NCBI GenBank assembly: GCA_963578625.1
Contig: CAUZEO010000115.1
Coordinates: 1 to 13,987 of the forward strand
Length of the DNA stretch: 13,987 nt
Reading direction: 5' to 3'
Origin: CAUZEO01 sp963578625
Lineage (GTDB): Bacteria; Verrucomicrobiota; Kiritimatiellia; SLOV01
Shown here one piece after another: positions 1 to 6,633 of the stretch; position 1 is the stretch's first letter, and each line of letters opens with the position of its first letter. The notes beneath the pieces are model-generated. The model was given only the letters and a program-made list of their open reading frames with translations. It was not told the DNA's origin and made no database searches. A program made the position numbers and the translations under genes.

Positions 1-309
1 CTCGCGATTTGGAAAGTAACTTTCAATGACATGCAGCCCGTAGGTCAGCTCTCTCCAGCGATCCCTGTTGTTTCCGTATCTCGCCCCCTTCCGCTTCCCC
101 AGGGCAATTTCGAAATCAATGCGCGCGTTCTCGAAATCGCCGGCTCCCAGATGGGTCAAGCCTCGTTCGTAGAAGTTCCACCAGTTCTTGTTCGGCATGG
201 CGCCGCCGGTGGAAGGGACGCGGGTTGTGCTGCTACAACTGCAGATTCCCGCGGCCAGCGCGATCATCAGGAGTCGCCGGCCTTGTGCGTTGAAAGACGC
301 GGCCTTCAT
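1..309 (-). CDS. TPR-type lipoprotein, 5' part only (cut by left window edge)
   Basis: Reading the minus strand from the ATG at 309 gives 103 open codons with no stop before the window edge, so the C-terminal part lies outside. Residues 11-22 are a basic pair followed by a hydrophobic stretch (RRLLMIALAAGI), then I-C-S-C, which fits a lipobox with Cys25 as the lipidated residue; an envelope lipoprotein is inferred. Residues 42-72 (NWWNFYERGL, then GDFENARIDFEIAL) have the helix pattern of a TPR unit. The later YGLHVIESYFPNRE resembles the N-terminus of TPR lipoproteins, some of which, as I recall, carry a downstream caspase-like domain; that part cannot be seen here. An AAGGGG ribosome-binding site overlaps the stop codon of the preceding gene, and the intergenic gap is only 9 bases, so this is probably the third gene of the sigma/anti-sigma operon. 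Confidence 0.7.
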   Translation of the reverse strand, partial: MKAASFNAQGRRLLMIALAAGICSCSSTTRVPSTGGAMPNKNWWNFYERGLTHLGAGDFENARIDFEIALGKRKGARYGNNRDRWRELTYGLHVIESYFPNRE

Positions 310-318
310 CGATGCCCC

Positions 319-1050
319 TTACGGCCCAGCCGGTTGAGGAGTGGCAAGTTGCGTTGCAATTTCGTCGGCGAATTGTCGCAACTCCTGCGGCACGTTGTTT
401 CGGGCATCGAATACTTTGTGCCATTCGAGGGCCTGCGCCGGACTGCCTCCCGTCGCGTAGACCATCACGTCCAGCGCGCCGGGGCGAGGCTCCTCGACCT
501 TCAAATCCATTTTCCATTTTCGTTTCACCGTCGTACCTCCTGGATTCGAATTTGCCAGTGATTCACGGTAGGCTTGATTTACGGCGCTCTTCAAAGTGCC
601 CGCGTACTTTTGCAATTCCTTTTTGCTGTAGAGTTCCACATCGCCCCGCGCCGTTTGCTGAGTTACCGCGACACTCCATCCGAGCGGGCCTGATGTTGCG
701 GCCTGTATGCCGAGGAAAACGGCAAAGCATGCGGCAACGGCTGCCGCCAGCGGCCAGGGGAACGAAATGACTTTTCCCGGGCGTTCCTGCTTTGCCGGAG
801 GCTCGGCGATGGTCTCCAGCGCTTCGTGATCGAAAGCGTGAAGGATCTCGTTTACCAATTCGTCTTCCGACTGGTCCACGATTGGCATCAGTTCCTGAAG
901 GGCGTGGTGAGCACGTTGAATCTCGGTAAGGTCTTCCCGCAGGCCGGGTTCATTGCCGGCGGCCAGTTCGAGCTCTTTCATGGGTCCGGCCTCCATTTCG
1001 CCATGAACACGGCCCCAAATATCCTGCTTGCTATGTGTCTGTTTGCTCAT
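319..1050 (-). CDS. Probable anti-sigma factor, single-pass membrane protein
   Basis: This 243-residue protein starts 42 bases after the stop of the ECF sigma factor and is followed after 9 bases by a lipoprotein gene. The N-terminal part (residues 1-95) is charged, acidic and helical, and likely cytoplasmic. A single hydrophobic segment (about residues 98-118, PWPLAAAVAACFAVFLGIQAA-type) is the likely membrane helix. The remaining ~125 residues are polar and would lie outside the cytoplasmic membrane. This layout is typical of anti-sigma factors that hold an ECF sigma factor at the membrane. I see no zinc-binding HxxxCxxC motif, so it is not a classical ZAS-type protein. The assignment rests on position, size and topology rather than a recognised domain. 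Start support is a weak GGAA about 7 bases upstream. Confidence 0.65.
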   Translation of the reverse strand: MSKQTHSKQDIWGRVHGEMEAGPMKELELAAGNEPGLREDLTEIQRAHHALQELMPIVDQSEDELVNEILHAFDHEALETIAEPPAKQERPGKVISFPWPLAAAVAACFAVFLGIQAATSGPLGWSVAVTQQTARGDVELYSKKELQKYAGTLKSAVNQAYRESLANSNPGGTTVKRKWKMDLKVEEPRPGALDVMVYATGGSPAQALEWHKVFDARNNVPQELRQFADEIATQLATPQPAGP

Positions 1051-1092
1051 TGATTTCCGATCGATGCCTTACCTGTCGTACAAAACGGGAAT

Positions 1093-1698
1093 TTATTCCT
1101 CGAAAGAATCGGCCTCTTTCATCAGGGATCTCAGCTTTTCCAAACACTTAGAAAGCCTGGAACCCACTGTGTTTACGGTGATTCCGTTGATCCCGGCGAT
1201 TTCTTTGTAGGATTTCTCCTCCAGATAGAATTGCCGGATCGCAATTTTGCAGGAGGGATCCAATTCTTTAAGGAGTTCACGGAGGGCCGCAGCGCGTTCC
1301 GTTTTCTGTACTGATCGGCGCGGGTCGAATTCCTCCCCCGCTTCGAAGTCCAGATGCCGGTATTCCCCGTCCTCGCCGCGCACCGTATCGGGGACCAGGT
1401 AGGTCCGGGCCCGGGCCTCGCGGCGCACCTGGTCGATGCATCTGCGAATTCCGATCTTTTTTACGAACTGCGTGAGGGAGGATTCGCCCCGAAAGCCCGG
1501 GACTGCACGGGTCAGCTCGACCCGAATCTGCTGCGCGATCTCCTCCCGGATATGCGCCGCGAAATGCCACTTTGACCAAGCCACCACGGAGAGTATGACG
1601 TGGTCGTGTTCCTTAAAGAAGTCCTCCCAGGCATCGGAATTTCCCTCTTTCAAGGCTTCGAGATCGGGAATCTCCTGTGTTGTTTCGCTGGTTTCCAT
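1093..1698 (-). CDS. ECF-type RNA polymerase sigma factor
   Basis: From the preferred ATG at 1698 the protein has 201 residues (METSETTQE...), the usual ECF sigma size. The first part (WEDFFKEHDHVILSVVAWSK to IGIRRCIDQVRREAR) fits region 2, which binds the -10 element and core polymerase. The last ~60 residues (LRELLKELDPSCKIAIRQFY, LEEKSYKEIAGINGITVNTV, GSRLSKCLEKLRSLMKE) fit region 4 with its helix-turn-helix. The open frame extends upstream to 1839, but that extension spans a perfect TATAAT box and reads like no sigma sequence, so the later start is chosen. The ribosome-binding site there is weak (GAGCG or a more distant GAGGG). It is the first gene of a unit with the anti-sigma factor and a TPR lipoprotein, which fits a membrane- or envelope-signal-responsive regulator. 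Confidence 0.85.
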   Translation of the reverse strand: METSETTQEIPDLEALKEGNSDAWEDFFKEHDHVILSVVAWSKWHFAAHIREEIAQQIRVELTRAVPGFRGESSLTQFVKKIGIRRCIDQVRREARARTYLVPDTVRGEDGEYRHLDFEAGEEFDPRRSVQKTERAAALRELLKELDPSCKIAIRQFYLEEKSYKEIAGINGITVNTVGSRLSKCLEKLRSLMKEADSFEE

Positions 1699-1731
1699 TT
1701 GACGCTCGATTTCTAGCTTACCCTCTATTGC

Positions 1732-1761
1732 ATTATACCGTTCCACATCTCGCGAATACAA
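1732..1761 (-). promoter_or_regulatory. Sigma-70-like promoter of the sigma-factor operon
   Basis: On the minus strand, TTGTAT (1761-1756) and a perfect TATAAT (1737-1732) are separated by 18 bases. Transcription would start near 1725, about 27 bases before the preferred ATG at 1698. This suggests housekeeping transcription of the operon. I see no clear ECF-type (AAC...CGT) element here. The call is by motif only. Confidence 0.5.
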
Positions 1762-1911
1762 GGACTTCCAGATCGGAAAACCTGTCCAAAACATTAAGTC
1801 CGAAGGGAATAAACCGGGCCCGGAGGCGACAAGAAACAAGTGAAAGGCAACATGAAAAGGCGGTTATACGGGAAAATGGCCCAATCTTATTATCCGGCGA
1901 GGCGTGCAGGC

Positions 1912-1940
1912 TTGCGATGCGTAAAGGAAAATTGTATGCT
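1912..1940 (+). promoter_or_regulatory. Candidate promoter for the large secreted protein
   Basis: TTGCGA (1912-1917) and TATGCT (1935-1940) are 17 bases apart, each matching four of six consensus positions, about 65 bases before the ATG at 2006. A GATAAT at 1974-1979 with TTGTAG 19 bases upstream is a weaker alternative. The rest of the 307-base divergent region (1699-2005) shows nothing else I can name. Confidence 0.3.
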
Positions 1941-2005
1941 CGGACACGTTGTAGTGTGTCTGCGGAGCCTCTGGATAATGGGGGCAATGTGAGCGCACAA
2001 ACAGT

Positions 2006-5000
2006 ATGAAAACGCCTCGGCACGCCTGGCCTTTGGCCGTCCGAAAGCATCAGCTTAGAGCATGGTGCACTGCAGGTCCTCACGGTGTGGCCATGGGTTT
2101 GGTGTTTTTCCTTGCCGCGAGCCGGGTCGTGTTCGGCGCCGAGTGTGCAACGGACACACCACGAAGCTTTCTCGGTTCCGGCACGCCGATTTCCTCTCCG
2201 ATTGTCTTAACCGACAATTCTCTCATTTCCGACATCACCGTGACCATGCAGGTAACGCATCCGGATGTTTCACTCCTTTCCGTAGTCTTAATCGCTCCCA
2301 ACCAGACCCGCGTGCAGTTATGGGGACCGGAATCTGCGGCGAGCGGAGTGGAAAACCTCGGGACCATCTGCGCACCCTCCGCTGACTTTGCCATCAACGA
2401 CGGCGGTTCCCGCAACCTGGCTCCGCCATTTGTGGGCACCTACGCATCCAAGGCATTTCGTTCAGGTACCTCGCCGGGCCTTGCTCAATACAACGGAACC
2501 AACATGAATGGTACGTGGCAGTTGCAGGTTTCCTCTGGCCCCGGAACTGCCGGGACCCTGGAGTGCTGGTGCCTGGAATTCAACGGCCGGTGCGGAATGG
2601 AAAAAGTAGTTATTCTTGCCGGCGGTCCCGAATCCTCGCCCGCATGGCCCGATATCGACCGGCTGGGGAAACTGGCGTATTCCGCGTTCAGGTCCCGCTT
2701 GTTCGGCCCCGAGGATATCTTCTATATGAGCCCAACCCAGTCGGCCATCGTGCACGGACAGAATGTGTTCGACGCCACCTCCACCTTGAGCAATCTCAAG
2801 TTCGCGATCTCAAATTGGTCCGACGGCGCGTCCGAGTTAACCGTGTATCTCGTCGGGGCGGCATCAAACGGCTTGCTGCAGGTGAACGAAACCGAATCGC
2901 TGATTCCAACGGACTTGGGCCGATGGCTCAATAATTACCAGAACGGCGGTCAGCAGCTCAATGTGGTCATGGAATTCTCCGGTTCCGGGGACTACCTGCC
3001 CGTGCTCACTCCCCTGGCTGGTGAGCCGCGCATCGTTGTCGGAACCTCTCCCTTTCTGAGAGAGAGCATATTGACACTGGGGCTCAGCTTTTCCGATTTC
3101 TTCTACAGCGATGTTGCCGCCGGCCTGACCTGGGGACAGGCAATCCGTTCCGCCCGGAGAAAAGTAAGGCATGCATCCGGCAATGTGAGGCAAAAGGTAA
3201 TTCTGGACGACAACGGCAACGGAATTCCCAATGAAAAAGATATCGACGGCTTGAATGCCGATACCGTCCCGGTCGGAAGATCGTCCGGCCAGGATTATCC
3301 CATATTCGGCCTCGTGACCACCTTCTTGTCCATTCCCGACCCAAAAGTAACGAATCTCACTCTCTTCGCCAGTTCAATCACCGATGAGGATGGAATTAGG
3401 GAATCGTGGGTCGAAGTCACCTCGCCGACGAACTCCCTGGGTCAACCCAGCGAGCGGGTGGACCTGTTTCAGCAAACCCGGCTGCAGCGATGGGAAGCTG
3501 ACTATCCCAACTTCACCGAACCCGGGTTTTACACGCTGTCGTTTTACGCAAGAGACAAGGTCGGCAATGTGACGGCGGGTCCGCAGTCCCGAGTCCTAAA
3601 AACTGACATGAGAAAATACGAGGTCACGGACCCCTTTCTGCCGGACATGTTTGAACCCGATAATTCTTCCACCAATGCCAACTATAGCGATTTGCCGATT
3701 ATCCAATATCACACGTTGCTTCCGAATGATTGCGATTGGGTCCGCTTCTACGCAACGAGACAGGACTTTTTCGATATTGAAACCGTGCACCCGCCGAATC
3801 GTGCGACCGTGGATACCGCGTTCTCCCTGTACCGCGAAGAGTCGAACGGAGACTTGACACTCATTCGGATGGTCGACGAATTCGGTGTCGAGCAGGGCGA
3901 ACTCGCCGGACTCGATTTTCCATCAAATGGATTCTACCTGATCAAGACCTGCATGATCGACCCCACTGGCGGGCCTAATTTTGCGGGCATGGGAGGGTCG
4001 CCGGCTTTCGCGGCCCTTTCCGGCACGGCCATGACGTCGGGCGGTGGATCGGGAGGTGGATCGGGCGGTGGATCGGGAGGTGGATCGGGAGGTGGATCGG
4101 GAGGTGGATCGGGCGGTGGGTATTTCCTGGGCACCTACGTTCCCTCCGGACTTGCCGGAATCAACGTCGTCGTACTCGACACGGTCACCGAAGCCGCCCT
4201 GGAAGGTACCTATGTCGAACTTCGAACGCTTGGCGGCGCCTTCCTGGACTCGGATACGGTCGGGCCCAGCGGGCTCGTCAGTTTTGGATACCCGAAAGGC
4301 AGCTACGAGGTCGAGGCCACGCCCACCAACGTATTCCACCTCCCCATCTTCGACCAGACGGATGCCACCAAAACGGCGGCCAACCCCTTGTCGGATTTTG
4401 GGAACCCACGGGAACTGGGGCCGGGAGATTTTGCCACCGTGAGCTACGGTTCTACCGCTCTGCTGGATACCACATTCATGGGATTTTATTTCCATCCGGC
4501 AGCGATTGTCACCGGCGTGGTCATGGACGCGAGCACCTGCGACCCGGTGGAGTCCGCCATTATGCAGGCAGACCGCAGCAGCGATCCCGCGGTATTCAAC
4601 CGGTGGCCATGGTCCACGTATGGAGACTTCTGGTATACATCTTCCAGTGGGAACTTCTCCAACAATTTGTATTTACTCGCCGATGGATCCACCTACACGA
4701 TTTTTGTTCAGAAGAGCGGATACATCGACAATGATGAAGGCTGCTATTCACCGGCCTTGGCGGATATCATTGACTTGGGGACGGTATATATCACCTCGGT
4801 TGATACCAACGTGAACGACATCCCCGATTCGTGGGAGCAAAAGCATTTCTCCGAATCGATATCGGGTACCAACGATACCGATTCGGACTTTCAAACCGAT
4901 TTCGAAGAGTATGTCGCGGGGACGGACCCGAACGATTCGGGTAGCGTCTTCAAAATCCCGGATGTTCACGAGACGAATGCCAACATAGCGGTGACCTGGA

Positions 5001-5173
5001 CGGTTGAGAAGAATCGAGAGTACCGGGTTTACTCCTACGGCTTGCTCAGCAGCAATCTCACCCCACAGACTTCATGGACGGCCACGCCGGTCTCCGCAAC
5101 CCACATGGGTTGGACGAACGCAACACCCGTCACCACAAACGAAGTGCACGTCATCGAAGTGCGCATTCCCTAG
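2006..5173 (+). CDS. Large exported mosaic protein: P-domain, inactive C13/caspase-like domain, PPC-like domain, Asp-rich tail
   Basis: The 1055-residue protein begins with a long basic n-region and a hydrophobic segment (GLVFFLAASRVVFGA, about 31-45), a signal peptide likely cut after Ala45. Met30 is an alternative start; neither start has a strong ribosome-binding site. Residues 50-192 are a proprotein-convertase P-domain, ending GTWQLQVSSGPGTAGTLECW. Residues 199-425 follow the plan of legumain/C13-like (caspase-fold) bacterial domains: VVILAGG opening, VYLVG strand, NETE, WLNNYQ, the E-x-SGSG-x-LP loop, then ILDDNGNGIPNEKD. The usual His-Gly and Cys positions read VGAASNG (Ala285) and EFSGSGDYLP (Ser325), so protease activity is doubtful. 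Residues 545-650 are PPC-like, 678-705 a (SGGG)7 linker, about 711-930 two carboxypeptidase-regulatory-like beta domains, and 934-980 a calcium-binding-like tail (DIPDSWEQ, EEYVAGTDPND). It is divergent from the sigma operon and ends in TAG. A cell-surface or secreted binding role is inferred. Confidence 0.85.
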   Translation: MKTPRHAWPLAVRKHQLRAWCTAGPHGVAMGLVFFLAASRVVFGAECATDTPRSFLGSGTPISSPIVLTDNSLISDITVTMQVTHPDVSLLSVVLIAPNQTRVQLWGPESAASGVENLGTICAPSADFAINDGGSRNLAPPFVGTYASKAFRSGTSPGLAQYNGTNMNGTWQLQVSSGPGTAGTLECWCLEFNGRCGMEKVVILAGGPESSPAWPDIDRLGKLAYSAFRSRLFGPEDIFYMSPTQSAIVHGQNVFDATSTLSNLKFAISNWSDGASELTVYLVGAASNGLLQVNETESLIPTDLGRWLNNYQNGGQQLNVVMEFSGSGDYLPVLTPLAGEPRIVVGTSPFLRESILTLGLSFSDFFYSDVAAGLTWGQAIRSARRKVRHASGNVRQKVILDDNGNGIPNEKDIDGLNADTVPVGRSSGQDYPIFGLVTTFLSIPDPKVTNLTLFASSITDEDGIRESWVEVTSPTNSLGQPSERVDLFQQTRLQRWEADYPNFTEPGFYTLSFYARDKVGNVTAGPQSRVLKTDMRKYEVTDPFLPDMFEPDNSSTNANYSDLPIIQYHTLLPNDCDWVRFYATRQDFFDIETVHPPNRATVDTAFSLYREESNGDLTLIRMVDEFGVEQGELAGLDFPSNGFYLIKTCMIDPTGGPNFAGMGGSPAFAALSGTAMTSGGGSGGGSGGGSGGGSGGGSGGGSGGGYFLGTYVPSGLAGINVVVLDTVTEAALEGTYVELRTLGGAFLDSDTVGPSGLVSFGYPKGSYEVEATPTNVFHLPIFDQTDATKTAANPLSDFGNPRELGPGDFATVSYGSTALLDTTFMGFYFHPAAIVTGVVMDASTCDPVESAIMQADRSSDPAVFNRWPWSTYGDFWYTSSSGNFSNNLYLLADGSTYTIFVQKSGYIDNDEGCYSPALADIIDLGTVYITSVDTNVNDIPDSWEQKHFSESISGTNDTDSDFQTDFEEYVAGTDPNDSGSVFKIPDVHETNANIAVTWTVEKNREYRVYSYGLLSSNLTPQTSWTATPVSATHMGWTNATPVTTNEVHVIEVRIP
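4037..4120 (+). repeat. 12-bp tandem repeat encoding a (Ser-Gly-Gly-Gly)7 linker
   Basis: Seven consecutive in-frame copies of TCGGG(C/A)GGTGG(A/G) code for SGGG each (residues 678-705 of the large exported protein). The variable sixth base runs C, A, C, A, A, A, C, and the last unit ends in G. The near-identity of units points to slippage-type expansion. The linker separates the PPC-like domain from the C-terminal beta domains. The + strand is strongly G-rich. Confidence 0.95.
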
Positions 5174-5277
5174 CCGGAAGAAATCTTTATTCCGGGGGAA
5201 GATATCGGAATCCCACGCGACCTAAGCAGAAAGCAAAGCGGAACAATGCTACTGAAACGAAACACTGTAAACGATGT

Positions 5278-5380
5278 AAGGCGGTCCGGCAGTCAAATTG
5301 CGGGCTCGAACATAAACTCAACGACCCAAAATAATGAGACCCGCCCACGACCTCACGACTGCCGGACCGCTTTCTTGAAT
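5278..5380 (+). terminator. Long-stem hairpin with T-rich tail
   Basis: GCGGTCCGGCAGTC (5281-5294) has its exact reverse complement at 5357-5370. The stem extends to 17 pairs (5278-5294 with 5357-5373) with one G-T pair. A further short pair, GCGGG (5300-5304) with CCCGC (5340-5344), sits inside the 62-base loop. A T-rich run (TTTCTTGAATTTTC) follows. It is plausible as the terminator of the large exported-protein gene, but the loop is unusually long, so a structured RNA or a small palindromic element is also possible. Confidence 0.45.
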
Positions 5381-5426
5381 TTTCTGCCTGCACACTGACC
5401 TTGCTCCATTTCTTCTCCTGCTCCTT

Positions 5427-5460
5427 GAAACCCGTCCCGGGAAACCGGTCGACGGGTTTC
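5427..5460. terminator. Hairpin, possible terminator
   Basis: GAAACCCGTC (5427-5436) pairs perfectly with GACGGGTTTC (5451-5460). Inside, CCGG-GAAA-CCGG (5437-5448) can form a second stem with a GAAA loop, leaving a two-base bulge. TTGGTTTCGTT follows on the + strand. It may act as a terminator for the + strand gene. This is based on base pairing only. Confidence 0.4.
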
Positions 5461-5469
5461 TTGGTTTCG

Positions 5470-5527
5470 TTAACCCGGACATCACACACTTTTTAGTAGT
5501 GGGAAAAGTGTGTGGTGTCCGGGTTAA
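5470..5527. repeat. 58-base near-perfect palindrome (REP/MITE-like hairpin)
   Basis: A 24-base left arm (5470-5493) pairs with a 24-base right arm (5504-5527) with a single G-T-type exception, around a 10-base loop TAGTAGTGGG. Outside the arms, CG at 5468-5469 can pair with CG at 5529-5530 across a one-base bulge. The arms read TTAACCCGGACAT... and end in TTTT/AAAA at the loop. There is no T-run after the outer end on either strand, so it is not a standard terminator. It looks more like a repeated extragenic palindrome or a minimal non-autonomous element. Confidence 0.6.
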
Positions 5528-5562
5528 ACGCCGAATTACGGACGGCCTTTTCTCTTCCGAAT

Positions 5563-5931
5563 TCAGTTGATGGCGCGAAGCGGCGGCGGCACACGGACAA
5601 TTCGTTTTTCGAGCTGATACTTGCCCAGGAAATCCAGGAGATTCAGGCCCACAAACATCGTGAGCAGCCCCTGTCCCGGGATGAAGATCACCATGCCGCC
5701 GGCGAGTATGAGAATGGGACCGCAAACGTTTTTGAATCCCAGCGATAGAACCCTCAGCAAAGGGTGTGTAGGCAACCACTACGGCACCGGTCGCGCCGCG
5801 GCTGAAAAATAGTCCGGTGGCCGTCGCGCAACCAGGACCGAAACCAGGATCAGGGAGCCGGCGAACGTACCTAGCGAAATAACGCCAAACCACCATAGCA
5901 GGTCCTGGTGTTCGTTGAAGAAGGAAATCAA
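5563..5931 (-). pseudogene. PGPGW-like small membrane protein, interrupted by an in-frame TAG
   Basis: Read without the stop, the frame gives about 122 residues. It starts at a TTG at 5931 (ISFFNEHQDLLWWFGVISLG, then a hydrophobic segment ending LVSVLVARRPPDYF). After a TAG codon at 5781-5779 it continues WLPTHPLLRVLSLGFKN, a second hydrophobic stretch GPILILAGGMVIFIPGQGLL, and TMFVGLNLLDFLGKYQLEKR. The P-G-Q-G motif between hydrophobic segments, followed by LLDFLGKYQLE, is characteristic of small PGPGW-type membrane proteins of unknown function. Both halves lie in the same frame and match the family order, so a single base change probably created the stop. A TTG at 5775 could in principle start a 70-residue product. 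No clear ribosome-binding site precedes 5931. The gene is convergent with the large exported-protein gene. Confidence 0.6.
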
Positions 5932-5939
5932 AACACCGG

Positions 5940-6269
5940 CTATCGATCGATAGACCGCTTGCGCCGGGAAGAGAACACGTCCGCGGCGCCGATGATCTGC
6001 CTGGCCGCGACTTGGGTCGGATCCTCAAGAATGTAGGGAACCCGGCGCCTGCCCGCTTGCAGGATCCGCTCGTCTTTCTCGACAAACCCGATGGGTCGCG
6101 GAGTATAGGATAGAAATTTTTGGGTGCAGGCACTGAGCCTGGAGAACACGGCGTTGGCTTCTTTTTCGTCCGCTACCTGGTTGACCAGGCCATGAATCTC
6201 GGCCGGATAGGAGCTGTACACCAGTCCCGGAGGCTGGATTCCGACTGAGGTAGGCCAAGGGGAGACTTC
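5940..6269 (-). pseudogene. C-terminal remnant of a MinD/FlhG-like ATPase
   Basis: The minus frame ending in TAG at 5942-5940 reads SPWPTSV, then HGLVNQVADEKEANAVFSRL, then TQKFLSYTPRPIGFVEKDER and ILQAGRRRVPYILEDPTQVA. This follows the C-terminal half of MinD/FlhG-family ATPases (consensus order: PEPTS, LVVNQV-x-SE-x-EA, RFLG-x-x-x-x-x-GYVP-D-x-x-V-x-x-A-x-RRRRPF, SPAA). The P-loop, switch I and N-terminal half are absent. Upstream of about 6269 the frame stops matching and soon meets a stop, and neighbouring frames do not restore it. The open frame can start at a GTG at 6323, but this would lack ATP binding. It lies just upstream of the broken PGPGW-like gene on the same strand. Family recognition is from motif order only. 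Confidence 0.45.
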
Positions 6270-6340
6270 CGGGCCGATCTTGCCCTTCCTCACTCTCCAC
6301 ATGCGCGGACTGGACCGGGCCACAAATGCTACCGGGAAAC

Positions 6341-6379
6341 ACTACGTAGTATACTGTATAGTAAAGTTCGATAATCGAA
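6341..6379. promoter_or_regulatory. Cluster of three palindromes, possible operator
   Basis: Three inverted repeats lie within 39 bases: ACTACGTAGT (6341-6350, perfect), AGTATAC-T-GTATAGT (6348-6362, one mismatch) and TTCGAT-A-ATCGAA (6367-6379, perfect). TATACT and TATAGT hexamers sit inside. The density suggests a regulator-binding or promoter region for the sulfatase remnant or for the minus-strand remnant. No regulator gene is present in the window. Confidence 0.3.
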
Positions 6380-6546
6380 TATCTAAACCCACCCTTTTAA
6401 GAGTTTCCATCATCGTTCTGCCGGCCGGCCGCTTCCATGACATTCGTGTGTTTGCGCATTTTTTACACTTTCGCGGCCAATCTCGGCGCGCTTTCTATCT
6501 TGCACCGCCGCTGTTTGTTTCATTTTCAGATTGAAAGTTTGAATAG

Positions 6547-6558
6547 TGGTTTAAACCA
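6547..6558. promoter_or_regulatory. Perfect 12-base palindrome TGGTTTAAACCA
   Basis: An exact 12-base palindrome 75 bases upstream of the sulfatase ATG, preceded by TTGAAAGTTTGAATAG. Its size and place are consistent with an operator half-site pair for a dimeric repressor. This is an inference from symmetry alone. Confidence 0.3.
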
Positions 6559-6633
6559 AATGCTTCCTATGCGTGATGCAAACACAGGGTAGGCACTCGT
6601 ACGGAGCGACCATTAGACAGAAACGGAGGTCCC

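Larger units (their letters stand above)
5174..5562. other. Intergenic stretch rich in inverted repeats, no convincing gene
   Basis: No coding frame here looks genuine: the short frames present overlap hairpins and carry no recognisable motif. The stretch holds a small hairpin directly after the TAG of the large protein (CCGGAA 5174-5179 / TTCCGG 5190-5195) and three larger inverted repeats listed separately. It lies between two convergent units, where terminators are expected. Confidence 0.6.
6270..6633. other. Intergenic stretch upstream of the sulfatase remnant
   Basis: No believable coding frame is seen. The stretch turns AT-rich from about 6340 and contains the palindromes listed separately, consistent with the former control region of the exported sulfatase. 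A perfect GGAGGT ribosome-binding site (6625-6630) lies three bases before the sulfatase ATG. I could not pick out a single convincing -35/-10 pair. Confidence 0.4.

Noticed and set aside
1699..1839. N-terminal extension of the sigma factor to the ATG at 1839
   Set aside because: The extension covers a TATAAT promoter box and does not resemble sigma-factor sequence; the ATG at 1698 gives a normal ECF length.
4037..4120. CRISPR-like repeat array
   Set aside because: Units are 12 bases, directly adjacent without spacers, and in frame inside a coding gene.
5779..5781. TAG as a sense codon (recoding)
   Set aside because: TAG is used as the natural stop of the large exported protein, and no suppressor tRNA is visible in the window.
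5318..6133. 271-codon minus strand frame
   Set aside because: Arg/Pro/Ser-rich sequence in a different frame from the MinD-like and PGPGW-like remnants, running through all the hairpins; no domain seen.
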